A DNA stretch of 64,000 nt from Hofstenia miamia (taxonomy: Eukaryota > Xenacoelomorpha > Acoela), in the NCBI GenBank assembly GCA_004352715.1, contig SCFE01000084.1, positions 799,107-863,106 on the forward strand, read 5' to 3'. A program made the translations under genes and the position numbers. This document shows positions 44,821 through 57,084 of this stretch, in pieces (within the stretch, counting starts at the first letter, position 1; the number at the start of each line of letters is the position of its first letter). The notes under the pieces are model-generated. The model was not told the DNA's origin, ran no database searches, and was given only the letters and a program-made list of their open reading frames with translations.

Positions 44821-45047
44821 TATATATATATATATATAATTGAGATGCAAATTTCAATATTGTAGTGGGATTTGCACAAGATGATGACCAATATTTCAGA
44901 AACCTCTGAATACATTCTTGCAAAAAATTTCGAATATACTAAATTTTTCATGCTGAATACGATTTTTGTCTTATATTTTACATACCGTGCATATTTACTA
45001 ACATAGTTTTAGGGGGGGGCCTTTTACAGGGTCATAGGATGAAAATT

Positions 45048-45050
<3 letters not shown>

Positions 45051-45086
<36 letters not shown>

Positions 45087-45125
45087 ATATATATATATAT
45101 TATATTAATATATAATATATAATAA
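45051..45125. repeat. (TA)n-rich tract
   Basis: About 75 bp of TATA/TAATAT repeats, easily forming hairpins. Confidence 0.95.
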
Positions 45126-47265
45126 TAATTCCCATTTTGTACAGAAAATCAGTTATGCTTCCTATTTTGTAATTTTTCACAGTATCTTCCTACTGTGTAC
45201 GCCTCTATATATTATTCCAATTAGGTACGTTTTTTCAAGTTACTTTTCCCAGTTTGTACAAAAATGATTATATTTGAAAAAATTTGTAATCAAAAAGGTT
45301 AAAAAGTAAAAGCTAGTTCATAATAATGAAATTTTAATAGCATCACCAACTTTCCTAGTAATTTTCAAATAACTTAATACAGTTTCGTTTCGAAGTTTGT
45401 TATTTTTAATTTTTTTATTTTATGTTTTTTATATAGAAGTGCATCCCCTGTACTTGGTGTGTTGTTTTTGTTGTTCTCCCGTTCTCTCTCTCGTCAAATT
45501 TGTTCTCTAGTCTAAATGTCCCAAGGTTCCAATAAAGTTCTCACTGAACTAACAAGTAATGTTAGGAATAGGTTCCTGATCAAGAGTTGAAATTGCACTA
45601 ACAACAACCTTGTTAAGCAAGGCTTGATATCACAAACGACTATATAGATATTTGCACGTGGCTTTTCCTTCATCACCTTTGCAAAAGCTGAAAATTGGCC
45701 TTTTTCGATTCTGCCATTTACATTATTCCCAATAGACACATTTCTTGAAGTGAGCTTATCAATAACAGTGCGAATCAAAAATAATTATCTGCCACAAGAG
45801 GCTGTTTAAATTTGCTATCTTCCTATAGGAGATTGTCAGCATGGCTAGGAAGTACATTTGCACTAGGGGTAGTACTTTATATTTTTTTAAGAAATATATA
45901 TTTCACCTGGCTTCATAGTACGAGAAATGGTTATTAGACCTTCCCAGTACTAAGAATTCAATTTTAAAGTTTAAGAAGTTCCCCCACCATTTGATTTGAA
46001 GTTTTTTCTAATTTTTCCATTAACATCCACCACTAAAAAACAGCCTGATAATGGCTTGAAAGTGTATAATTTTGTAACCCAACAACAGGTAGAACAATTT
46101 ATATTGTCGACTTAAAATTATTGCAAATTTTGCATTTCTTGTATTGCTTCTAATCAATTGATTTTGTTATTTATATCGAAATGTTGCAGGAATTTTTTGA
46201 AACAGATATTTTGTTTAAAATCGGTTTAAATTGCTATAACTTACGCACTAAAAATTATATTCCAAATCTGAAGGCACCCTAAGAGAAACGGGTGTCTTTT
46301 TTTGTTTTGCGCGAAATCTTCGTTCCCAACATTTGGTGAGCAATTAATTCTAAAGTTGTGTTCAATATTAGTATTCTATTTAAAGAAAGAGAAATAGTTG
46401 GTCTTTAGAAATTTTGATTCGCATGAGCATTGGGAAAGGGAAGAATTTGATGGTATTGAACCATCTGTTCGAAAATATGTAAAAATGTTTTGTTATCTTT
46501 CAAGTAGAACAGCAAATTTCATGCATTTCTTGCATAAACTTGACTAAGATAATAGACTCTAAAAGGAAAGGTCTATATACAAGTAAATTGTTTAATCTGG
46601 TTCTTCGTTACAAGTAGCCCAATGAAATTCTAGAGCAAAATTTGTAATTTTAATATAGGAAAATAATTTGACGTAAGGCTTTCAAATGTTTACAATGCAT
46701 CCTTGTAAATTTGAACTACTCGTTCCGTAGTACCACAATTTTGGAACCTAGGAAAAAATTTTACTAGTAAAACTGACCCAATGGTTCGTGCTTTTCTACT
46801 CCGTTTCAGCAAACTCAATCTAAACATGTTCCACCCTTTTGTCTACTTCAATAACATTCCCTAATAAAAATGTAGTTTAAATACAAATAGATAGTATAAT
46901 GATTTAAAAATTATTGATTTGAGTGGTTTGCTAACTATTGTCTTAGATGTTTTCATCTGTAGCAATTATATATACCTCATTTTATTTTTTTGAAATCAAC
47001 TGAACAAAATGAGTCCTTTGCACGTGCATATAATGTGCAAAAAGAAATCATGTTTCTCTACTTTTTAGCATGTCGAAAAGCGTTATTCAAGTGATTAAAG
47101 TACCAAAAGCTGTTTATGTATTGCATGGTTATATCTGTTTGATAACCAGATGATTTACTCGTGGGCGAAATTTAAAATTTAAGGTGTGTAGTCACCTGAA
47201 AATTGCTCTAAGTTCGGCCTGAAACTACTTTGAACTGCCTGGAACTTGATAAGTTGAAATGCCCT
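45126..47265. other. No convincing gene
   Basis: An 88-codon minus-strand ORF at 45512-45778 (IGNNVNGRIEKGQFSAFAKV segment) has no motif I recognise and no clear splice context. Otherwise AT-rich DNA upstream of the cyclin gene, without a recognisable first exon. Confidence 0.4.
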
Positions 47266-47310
47266 GTATATATATATATATATATGTATGTATATATATA
47301 TATATATATA
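47266..47310. repeat. (TA)n microsatellite upstream of the cyclin gene
   Basis: About 45 bp of TA repeats interrupted by TGTATG, roughly 100 bp before the first recognised cyclin exon. Confidence 0.95.
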
Positions 47311-47411
47311 ATAGAAATTGTGCCCTCTGTATTTTAAACAGCACTTAATGATTTATATGTATTAGTTTTATCTTAATTAATTTAGTTTATTATGAGGCTT
47401 TTATATTTCAG

Positions 47412-48762
47412 CTGTATGAATATCAGTGATTGCAGTGATCTACTTCGTTTAAGTACTCATTACTTGGAATTATCACCTAGCACTGCAGGCTCAGCCTCTA
47501 TATTTTATCAGAGGTTTCTAGAAAAAACTCACTTCGAGGATTATGATCAAAGTACGGTCATAGCTGCTTGTCTGTATTTGGCTTGTCAAGTGTGTGGAGG
47601 AACTTGTTCTTTGAGAGATGCTGTAAACACAGTGCATTCTGTACAACAAAGCATATGTGGAAAAAAGTTTTGACAGTTTTAATAAACTTCAATTTACCAT
47701 TGTTAAATTGTGCAATTTGGAATTTTTGCGTTAAATACTACGTTTTGTTTTACATTCTTTAATTTTTTGAAATCACTCTAGGATTTACAGAATATATTAA
47801 ACGATTAAATGATAAAATATTGCACCCTAAATTTTGTTTTACTCCGCCAAAAGTGTCCTTTTCATTTTACACGTCAATGGCATTTGTACTTAGAATGGAT
47901 GACTATTGTCTAAAAATATGCAGTAAACTAGAAGTTTACGTTAGATATGCTCTTCAAGGAATATAATAAGACAATCAATCTTAGCTATTACGAACTGGGT
48001 AATTACTTGAACAGAGCCAGTGATGTTTTAGTATACAGAAACAAGTGCTTGAACATTTTCTGTTTTGCATCGTATGAAATTTTACACGTCATTAAATGAG
48101 ATTATTTGAAGAGTACTAAAAATTACTTCACTTTAAAATTTTGTTTTCGTATCTTTTTTTGAAATTATGGTACATTTGTACCTGAAGAAACAATTATGCT
48201 CTTTTTTACTCTGTGCCTTTGCGTTTTTGCATCTTTTGATTCCTCCTTAAATCATTTAGGTTTAATATTGTACTCCAATATTTTGCAAAAATTACGCACT
48301 TTTTTTCAACTTTTCCTAATTTTTAATGATTTATTAAATCTGTCTTGGTCGAACATCCTTGACATTGGAGACGATCTAGAAGATCTGAAGGAGAGTGTTG
48401 GTCGCATGCAACTGCACGTTCTTCGGGTTTTGGGTTTTGAAGTTTTCGAGTCACAATTCCAACATATTTTTTTATTTTATTTGTCTGCAATGCGAAATTT
48501 AGTCAGCATTTCGGATCCCAGCCAATACACTTTATTCTCCAATATTGCTTGGACCATTTATCAAGACATCATGTACACGCAACTATGCATCAAATATTCT
48601 TTGTCAGCCATTGCAATTTCTGTATTATACTTGACTCTTAGAATTTCAAAAATGGAACTAGATTATGCACTATTAACAGACAACAAATGGATTTCAATTT
48701 TAGATACATCAGTCGAGTTTGGATGTGTTGAAGAGATTTTATCTCGGTTTCTGTCGCAATGA
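47412..48762 (+). CDS. Cyclin-Q-like (FAM58/CCNQ) gene, two recognised exons
   Basis: Exon 1 follows an acceptor (TTTATATTTCAG ending at 47411) and encodes SPSTAGSASIFYQRFLEKTH...YDQSTVIAACLYLACQ, the first cyclin-box helices, to about 47660. Exon 2 (from about 48370) encodes DLEDLKESVGRMQLHVLRVL and VFESQFQHIFLFYLSAM, and the second cyclin fold with YSLSAIAISVLYLTLRI, ending at a TGA/TAA near 48762. Both blocks match the atypical cyclin-Q family, whose human member activates CDK10 in the nucleus. The intron junction is unresolved; a donor near 47659 and an acceptor before 48370 keep the frame. The KVEE motif after the YLA helix is replaced by CQVCGG, losing the lysine usually used for CDK binding. 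An upstream exon is probable. Symbol CCNQ is likely but left blank because divergence is high. Confidence 0.72.
47780..47965 (+). other. Open segment within the cyclin intron
   Basis: After a possible acceptor (aaatcactctag) an open stretch of about 60 codons reads GFTEYIKRLNDKILHPKF and ends ...VRYALQGI-stop. It does not resemble a cyclin. It may be chance, a retained-intron tail or an unrelated relic. Confidence 0.25.
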
Positions 48763-50508
48763 ATATAGTTTTTTCTTATTATTCTTGTTTTCATGTATTG
48801 GTAGTATATAATACATATACTTTTGATACAAGTGTGCTTATGAAACAAATATAAGTGAGCACATAAAGTAAGCGTTTATTCAAGTAACATTAATCTGAAG
48901 TTACAACGAGGCAGTAAGCATTGCATTGATTTCATTTAAAATACGTCATGAATTTAGTTTGATTTTTTAGAGCAGAACTTGTCTGTCATATGCTTTTTAC
49001 TTGTGTGTAAACCTAAAATTATTTTGTATATCTGGAAGTGTATGTTCAGGTATTATTCAAATTGTATGGGAATACCGCGTAAAGGGTCAGACTGGAAAGT
49101 TCTGCTTAAGCTTAAGAAATTAATACGATAATTAACATCAACTTTCATTTGGACTTGCTGCTTGTAGATGAATTTTTTGTTGTATATAAAGTTGACTGAT
49201 AAAGAGGCTTTGTGTTCATCGCATTGGCTCATTCCAATTTTATATGTTTGTCTTCACACCATACCCAAAAATATCATGGCTCCATGTTCCTTGGCGTATA
49301 ACCTTAGTCAATATTCCGCATGCGGTTCAAAATTATTATTGAATTTTGCAAGTTGTGGTATAACCATTTTAAACAAACCTATTAACGATTTATGTCTTCC
49401 TTTAAAAGAACAAGTACCATTTCATTTAACTGCTCATAAGTGACAATCATTTCTAGTCAATTCATTCAAAATAGTCACCATGTCATACAGAAAATATTCA
49501 TTAAATATTAAACAATTTGTGTTTTAATATGTTTTATTGATTGGAAAGTTTCAAGGGTGGACTCACTCCAGTGTTAGAAACTATGTATTGTTTTACATTG
49601 ATTTTAAGACAACATGTTTATAAAACGCTGCATATTCTTTTGTCTAAGAGTTTTGGTGGTAATCAAGTCTCTTAAATTGGATTTCCAATTCATTGTGCAA
49701 CCTTTTGCCAAAAACTAGGTTCTTATTCTATTAAGTGAACTACTTCAACGATTGATATTCATTCATGATGAAGCTGCGGTAAACGCTAATTTGCTGTTTA
49801 AATACCATTAATTCCTATTGGTTAATAAAAATGTTTTAAATGTTATAAATACATGTGTAAGATATATTAACAAAATACACATTTGGCAAAACAATAACAA
49901 TAAATATGATTTGCAAATTTCAACGTTATCTGCCAAATTGAAATCTTGCGAAATGTTCAAAAGAATTTTTAAGTTACGTTACCTAACCATTCAATCCTTG
50001 GGTTTGCCCTGAGCTACTTATGTCATCACTTGCGCCGTGAAAAGAGAAATTTTAAAATCAAACAGCAATCAGAAATGGCAAAAACTCCGCCCAGAATAGT
50101 TAGGCTCTCGATGAAACCAGACAATGCGGATCATTCTGAACATTTAATCGTATCTTCGAGTCTTTAAGGTAGAAGCATATTTTGTCTCCAAATGAATTTG
50201 TAGAAAGTCCATCCCAACACTTCGTTCAAATGAAATAAATATTTTCACAGGGAAATTAGTATTCTGTGTCAAACTATCATATGTTCTTTAAATCCATTGA
50301 ACATGTTAGCTATTGTATAAACATCCGAGAGAAGAATATAACTATTTTTCTAATTTTTTTGAAGAATTTGACTAGGTTGAATCAAAATTAATCTATCCGA
50401 TTTTCTTGCTCGAGTCTTCTTAATTATCTTATAAATTGTAATATATTTTGAGTTCCACATTCTAACGCTATATTTTACTGAATCTCCATCTATCAGGCTC
50501 ATTTTTTG
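48763..50508. other. No convincing gene downstream of the cyclin gene
   Basis: ORFs at 49168-49443 and 49818-50012 are short and lack motifs or splice signals that I can defend. Probably 3' UTR and intergenic DNA. Confidence 0.4.
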
Positions 50509-51092
50509 TCAATTCTCAGTTAGTAAAAGAGGGAACCAACTATTTTTAGTACAGTAGATTTTCGCCCCACACGATTTCTTGTTTTTCCATACTAGTTGAT
50601 TTTGCTTGTTTTTCCATAAATACTGGGGTAAATCAACGGGACCTTCGGTTAAAAGCAATACATTTTTAAACTTGTTTGATTTTCTTCGATTGTAATTGCG
50701 TTGACTAATCTTGAGACGAGGATGAAAATTGTGTTTAGCATTCATTTTTCTCAACCGTGACCCATTGAAAGGAATGGAAAACACGATTCTCCTTGACTAG
50801 CCATTAGACACTAGCTTTAGACGTTTGCGACAAGTTTTGCCTGCACGAAGATGTCAAATATGCGGTGTTTGGTATTGAACGCCACAGCATTTTGTCATTG
50901 TTATTGGCAGGCAGGGATATAAAGCACGTTTCATTTTCTAGTGTTCTTTGCAATGAAGATACAACAACAGATCTTTTATCATTAACTTCAGAAATCGTTT
51001 TCAATGTTTTGTTCATAATAGATTATTTCATTTCATTTGATGCAGAAGATGTAATGTGCTCCTGTCAACATCTTACTAAAAAGTATTATTAA
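50509..51092. other. Overlapping ORFs on both strands, possible exon(s)
   Basis: Plus strand: after a possible acceptor (agccattag, 50807), about 95 codons run to 51092, including DVKYAVFGIERHSILSLLLA. Minus strand: two adjacent hydrophilic ORFs (51016-50804, with SSLQRTLENETCFISLPANN; 50784-50509, with VLLLTEGPVDLPQYLWKNKQ). In AT-rich DNA such open stretches are longer than usual, and the minus product looks more protein-like because it is polar. I recognise no family and cannot decide the strand. Confidence 0.3.
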
Positions 51093-52190
51093 GTTTTAAG
51101 TGTGAGGCATATTTGCATGAGGGTTGCATTTAGATAGAATAACTTTCAACAGTAATTAAGTTGCTGCCAACAAGTTTTTACTCCTACTGTCTGAGTTCTA
51201 TTAATTTGGGAAATCTGTTTTTTACTTATTCCATGGTTATACAAATAAACAAATTTCAACTTCATAAACAAATGTTTTTTAATCAAAACTCCAAATTTTC
51301 GTTCCCTTTACTGTTTTTGATATTTACACTATGTTGATTCAAAATTATCCATATCGGTTTTAAGGGGATAATTGATGTCAATCAAAAGTAGCAACTTCAA
51401 ATTTAGTCACGTGATACTTTAAAAGTTTTAACTTAAAACGAAGTTCATGAAATGTAGCTATTACATAACGATGATTAAACATTGCCCTATAACTGTCTAC
51501 CCTGTGCTTTTCGAAAAATTATAGTAAGTTATTTTTCCAAAACGGAATATATTTATATATGAATGAAATGTCGTATTTGTCTTTGCGCTATCTGGATAAA
51601 TTCCTTTCTCAGTGTTTATGCGTAGCAAACAAGTATTTCAAAAATGTGATTTCATTAACTTTCCGTCTATCATGTGACGCTCTCATGCGTAATATATTGA
51701 ATTTGTAAGAATAAATCTACTTTACAATTTCAAATATTCGTATTTGCTTTCGGCAAATACACAATCATTTTTTATTTTATTGTTTAAGTTGTCTGCTTTT
51801 TTAAGCACGAAAATTTGAGCCTTTTTAAACCTTAATTTTATTATTTTTAAAATTTCATTAGCTGTGAAAAAATCAATTTTGAATTTTACATTAGCTTTAA
51901 TTGCTTTACAAAAAATTAGGTTTTAAGGGACTCAATGAGATTAATATAGTTATCAGTTACAGGGGATCTTCTCTGCTCCATGATCGACCTTAAAATTCTA
52001 TTGAATTAAATGATTCAGAGGTTATGGAAACAAAACAATTGTTTATTAAAAAACTGTTTGATATTCGAATAAGCGCATTACTTGCAGAATATACCAAAGA
52101 TGAAAAGTACTTAAAGAAAGTTGGTTTCTACTCTTGAATTATTGATTATGCTAATGGACATTTCTTAGTTTCTAAAATTTGGTTTTTTAG

Positions 52191-52432
52191 AAGCTGTGTA
52201 TACTATGCAGTTGTGCTGCAATTTGTAGTTCTGATGCGTTCCTGGGATTGGAAATCCAAAGATTCAGTGAACAGATTTTCAGAAACATCAGAACTTGCTT
52301 GTTTACAGAAAGATATCGATAATTTCGTAAAGAAAATTGACACTTGCATCGAAATAATTACTAATGACTTTACGCAACTGTATGCAAAGCTTGATAATGT
52401 TGAAAGAACTGCACTTCGGGCATCTGTTCAGG
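52191..52432 (+). CDS. Possible internal exon, coiled-coil-like
   Basis: A segment bounded by an acceptor (TTTGGTTTTTTAG, ending 52190) and a good donor (CAG|GTATGC at 52433) is open throughout. It encodes RSWDWKSKDSVNRFSE, then DIDNFVKKIDTCIEIITNDF and TQLYAKLDNVERTALRASVQ. The second half is a predicted amphipathic helix with heptad-like hydrophobics. It faintly recalls small coiled-coil subunits of actin-regulatory complexes such as BRK1, but the spacing differs, so I assign no function. Partner exons were not found. Confidence 0.4.
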
Positions 52433-54400
52433 TATGCATTATAAGTTAACTGAAATTTGTTCCTAATTTGATTAAAATTTATAGAATTGGACATGTACAT
52501 TAAAAAAAAATACAAAATTCCTGATTTTGTTAAGTATTTTCTCTAAGTACATGAAAATTTCAATTCAATATCTGATTTATCTAAAACCTTTGAAATTATT
52601 CCCAAACTTGACGTTCAGATAATATGGCAGTGTAAGGCCCATGGCGGCAACTGCTAATCTCAATTATTTCATTTAGGGAAGTGTCTCAAAATTGATATTC
52701 TAAAGTCGCGTCTTAACTGGTGGGGAATTTTCCTAGTACAACAGCAATTTCAAAAACGCGCATTTACTAATTGTAGTCGGGAGGAGATGAGCACCTACTT
52801 CCACTTTTGTTAACGCATTAATTCACACAGTTGTTAACACTATAATAGCATATGTTTTTTGGACCACTTTCCTTATGTAAATAGACCACTGAAATTTAAG
52901 GTGCAAATGAAAGAGGAAACCATTCTCTGTCCAGTGGTGGTTTCAGATTTTAGATATTTATACGCGTTTAAAATTTTTTTGGATCCATAATGTTTACGTA
53001 AAATTTAAATTCATTTTTTGACGTTCACAAAGTTTTCCTAATGATCAGTTTAATGCGAGTTTTCAAATCAAACAGCAGCTGCTTATTCTGTTTTAAGAAC
53101 AGTAACATAAGTATATTATTTTTTCTTTTTCTTTTGAATGGATAACTTCAGTGTCTAATTGAATATCAATATCTGACAAGGTTTTTGATTTAGTGCATCA
53201 GTATTAGCTTGATCAAAAATATTTCAATGAACTGGTCTATTCCACATTTCTGCCAGTGAAACAATATCAATTATGCCTTTAAGGTTTAGAATTTGTATTG
53301 TTGTATAGTTTGATCATTATCTATAACATTACAAAGCACTTCAACTTCAATTGACCTTGTCTGGAAATGACCAGCTTTTGATTCAAACACTGTTTGCATT
53401 TTACAAGCAAACAATTTAGCTGCGTGTTATTTATAATTTTTATCAAATTTCTCAGATTACTTGGATGCATACCGCTAAAATTGTTGAAAATTTCGCCACT
53501 CTTCACCATTGCCTTAATGCACACTAGTGTAACATATGGCTTTCATTGGAATATTTTGAACAATAATTTACTTTGGCCTAGTTATGCTGTCATTCCTTTG
53601 TCTGTTGTACCAACACCTGTTGTTGTCGGCAATTCGTTTATGTTGAAAATTTAGCGCGGCTATTTCAGAAAAGAAAGCTGAGTACTCTATCATTCCCATA
53701 CATCCATAAAAATGTTATTCCGGTGAACAGGTTATACTGTTTAATAGCTTTATTAACATTTCCTATATTTCCCGTTTACATTGCATATATTTACAAATTT
53801 GCAAGAATATACAATATTACATATTTAATGTATATACATATTTACAAAGTTTAATAAACATATACAATAAGACAAGTAGAAAACAAAGCTACGGCACTAG
53901 TCATAAAAATTAAAATAAAAAAAATAAACAAAAAAGTTTTAAAATAAATACGACTTAAACTTAGAAGTTTCGCCACACGTTTAGTTTCTTATTATAACCA
54001 AAGATGTATTGATCAGCTTGTAAATCTTCTCTTAGTAATTGTTTAAATTTCCTTATAGTTATAGAGAATCGAGATTTGTATTTAGCTTGATTATGATTAT
54101 AAATTTATCATTTTGTCTTTCATTTAGCTCAACACAGAGATTTGTAAGTAAACCTAGTTACAGCCCCTTCTTGATTTTGTTAATGAGCTATTATTAGCAG
54201 AGGAATGAGTCTATCGATTCAAATGGATAATACCAGCTATAAAATTGCAAGCAAATCGTGAAGAGCATCTGTATTTAGAAATGCTAATTCTATTTTTGAA
54301 TCACTTTAAATACGAAGCCAATGTATCAAGAGGTCGAGGTGGGCAGCTCATTTTGAGATAATTACCAATGATATCATTTCAAAGCCTTGTCTGGCCAGAT
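52433..54400. other. No convincing gene
   Basis: Short ORFs on both strands near 53.3-53.65 kb have no motif. A TA/CA-rich tract lies at about 53.78-53.95 kb. Confidence 0.4.
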
Positions 54401-54709
54401 CTAATTTTTTTCGAGCAACCTTTTTGTTAACAACAACATATCTAAGCGTTCAAAATTTAGCGTTTCCACGAGTATTTGTTTCATTTGAAACGTTGCGCAT
54501 AAAAAATTACTGTATAATTCAAAATTTCTAAAAATGTTTGCGGCTATTTTTAAAATATGTTCTAAAGAACTATTAAATGTAGCACCTTCTGACGATTCGA
54601 TTTTCCTTAAAGCACATGATGATAATGTCAATTGCTGATAAACTATAATTGAATCTCGCTCTATTAATACTATATTGATTTTATAAATATCACATGTCTT
54701 TTGTTGCAT
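54401..54709 (-). CDS. Possible exon of an unrecognised minus-strand gene
   Basis: On the minus strand an acceptor-like TTATGTGTAACAG directly precedes a 102-codon open segment. It includes ERDSIIVYQQLTLSSCALRK, then SSLEHILKIAANIFRNFELY and LVETLNFERLDMLLLTKRL. It is helical and evenly amphipathic. Past its stop, another frame reads ARKKLDLARQGFEMISLVII, which would extend the helix if there is a frameshift. That pattern is reminiscent of sorting-nexin-type BAR domains, but the match is too weak to name it. Confidence 0.33.
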   Translation of the reverse strand: MQQKTCDIYKINIVLIERDSIIVYQQLTLSSCALRKIESSEGATFNSSLEHILKIAANIFRNFELYSNFLCATFQMKQILVETLNFERLDMLLLTKRLLEKN

Positions 54710-55364
54710 CTGTTACACATAAATAGCACATATGTTTTATACACAATAAATTCTAATGCAATAAAACTTCTCACAATTTCGATAATCTGTCCATACAAAG
54801 CGTATTTGTCTTTAATTTTTTAAATTTACAATATCAATTGGGTATAAATTTCTATTTCTTCATTAAATAATGCACGTTGGACTGTAGTGCAATTTTACAA
54901 TATTCAGAAAGCGTTAGTTTCTCTCATCTCTTCATGCTGGCTTTATTTCAATCACAAATTCGCTGTTACTTAACGTTTATTCATCGTTTGATTCACATTT
55001 GTACATCAGTTATTGTAGAATGCTATACTTGTGGTAGAAGCACGTGCAACACTCAGCAAGCATTCAATCTTTAGAAATATTAAAACAACCGATGAAACTA
55101 CTAGTTATTATGTACTTCTATCTATTGAGAAAACAAGAGCATGTTCATTTCATAGGTAACAAGTATTCAGAGAACAATTTAATTCCAAACTTCTTATAGA
55201 ATCAGGCCTCCGGCCGAAGCGATGAACCATTTCCAACACCTAATTCTCAGCTCATTTTACACTAGAGAAAATACAATAATTATAGCTAAATGCAAACCGC
55301 GCTTCCTAACTGTACTCATCCTTATACCTAATACCTACTATCACTTAGACCAAAGGAGTCAAAC

Positions 55365-55591
55365 NNNNNNNNNNNNNNNNNNNNNNNNNNNNNNNNNNNN
55401 NNNNNNNNNNNNNNNNNNNNNNNNNNNNNNNNNNNNNNNNNNNNNNNNNNNNNNNNNNNNNNNNNNNNNNNNNNNNNNNNNNNNNNNNNNNNNNNNNNNN
55501 NNNNNNNNNNNNNNNNNNNNNNNNNNNNNNNNNNNNNNNNNNNNNNNNNNNNNNNNNNNNNNNNNNNNNNNNNNNNNNNNNNNNNNNNNNN
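55365..55591. other. Assembly gap (227 N)
   Basis: Interrupts the minus-strand ORF starting at 55698. Confidence 1.
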
Positions 55592-55698
55592 TCCTGCAAA
55601 TACTGTTGTTTGAATTCTTTTACCTTCAAACCTAATTCTCGTCGTTCATCAAGGGAATATTTTTCATAACATCCTTTATCTCCAAATATACGTGCCAT
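55592..55698 (-). CDS. Possible protein N-terminus, cut by the gap
   Basis: From an ATG at 55698 the minus strand reads MARIFGDKGCYEKYSLDERR followed by ELGLKVKEFKQQYLQ into the 227-N gap. The charged, helical, compositionally balanced sequence looks like real protein. On the far side of the gap the frame soon stops. The family is not recognised. The gene could be the 5' end of the minus-strand coding at 54.4-54.7 kb, but nothing in the sequence links them. Confidence 0.42.
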
Positions 55699-55730
55699 GT
55701 TATCGCTTCGACGTCTTCTCCTTTTTAAAT

Positions 55731-55854
55731 TGTTTGTATCATAATGTGAAAAACGACAGAAAATAGCAAAGACATGGCGTCGAATCTTGCAATGTTTGTA
55801 TCATAATGTGAAAAACGACAGAAAATAGCAAAGACATGGCGTCGAATCTTGCAA
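55731..55854. repeat. 62-bp tandem duplication
   Basis: TGTTTGTATCATAATGTGAA...GTCGAATCTTGCAA occurs twice back to back (55731-55792 and 55793-55854) without differences by eye, about 35 bp upstream of the minus-strand ATG at 55698. Confidence 0.97.
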
Positions 55855-55955
55855 TGCAATGGCGTCATTAAAATCAAAACATTAGAATTTCCCGTGTTTA
55901 AGTTTCGATTTTTTGTGATTTGAAAATCTCTAGATTAATACATAGGGGGGGTTGG

Positions 55956-56057
55956 AGATACTGCGATGTCTGATTTTTAAATTACGCAAACAAAATTCGG
56001 TACACTAGAGAGCGAAAAGATACTGCGATGTCTGATTTTTAAATTACGCAAACAAAA
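55956..56057. repeat. 40-bp direct repeat at 62-bp spacing
   Basis: AGATACTGCGATGTCTGATT...ACGCAAACAAAA occurs at 55956 and again at 56018, an offset of 62 bp, the same step as the tandem duplication 160 bp to the left. Confidence 0.93.
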
Positions 56058-56904
56058 GGGATTCCTCGTACGAGCGACCAATCAAAATACAAATAAATTT
56101 TAAATCATTAGTTGTACATTGACTATCATCAAATATCATTAAATCGACACAAATTGTCATTTTACAACTTAGATGCAAACATAATACATTATACTTTATA
56201 CCACTTGAACTAAATTTCACCGCAAAATATAAATGTAACTGTTATATCACAACTGAAAATAATAGCGGATTTAATTATAACAGCTAATTGAAATTATCGA
56301 TGCATAAATGTTTTACTCGTACACGCCGGATTCCGGTAGTTTCAATGAACTTCCCCGTAACCACCGAATGCTCGTAATTAGCTTACGAACATCATTATCA
56401 TTAGTAACTTTAAAACTAGTTATATATTGCAAAATAGATGTTGAGACGAGTTGCAATTCTCAAACATTTGCAAATTATGGAAAATGGAAAAAAAATTAAA
56501 TTATTACATTTATAAACTACAATTTTTAAATAGCCTCTTCTAGTCCTACATATTAATGTTTAGCTCATCCTCTTGAAAACACTAGTGCTTAATCAAATTG
56601 TTTTGGGTAGAATTATATCTAATGATAAATGAACTGTTAATTATATTTTGACTTAAAAACATTTATGAATTTAATTCAGTTGGCCGTTGTTAATAAACCT
56701 CATGTAAGTGCGAGTTTAAGCTTTCAAAGGCAAATTGCTAGTATCTTTTCTATAAAAGGGTTGTTAATTTTATAACATATTCTTTATGCATTTTATTATT
56801 ACACGTGGCCGACAGTAATTTACAAATACCCTGGTTAAATACGGGTACCCCTGCGTAGTGTCTGTACATGCACATCCCTAATAGCATTAAAAATGCTATC
56901 CTTT

Positions 56905-57084
56905 TCATTTCAGGCCTTTAGTATTTTGAAAGACACTGGAATGTGTGCTGGTTGCTTCTACAGGAAGTTCTTCCTTAAGTTTGAGATTGTTTTTCTCAGC
57001 TTTTTTATAATGGTGATGAGCACTCTCCAACTTGCTGGATTTGGAAGATCGTTTTTTCTGTGGCACTGTACTGCCAATGCACAT
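56905..57084 (-). CDS. Possible 3'-terminal exon, Lys/Ser-rich helical protein
   Basis: A 59-codon minus-strand ORF reads MCIGSTVPQKKRSSKSSKLE, then SAHHHYKKAEKNNLKLKEEL, ending ...FQNTKGLK-stop. Composition (basic serine-rich start, then a charged helix) is protein-like, whereas the plus-strand ORF over the same bases is an implausibly hydrophobic mirror. Acceptor-like tracts (TTTTTATTTTACCAG just upstream; GCATTGGCAG inside) suggest it could be a last exon. Family not recognised. Confidence 0.33.
   Translation of the reverse strand: MCIGSTVPQKKRSSKSSKLESAHHHYKKAEKNNLKLKEELPVEATSTHSSVFQNTKGLK

Noticed and set aside
44160-44951. ORFs of 180-260 codons around 44.5 kb
   Set aside because: Created by the 507-N gap; the real flanking codons have no recognisable motif.
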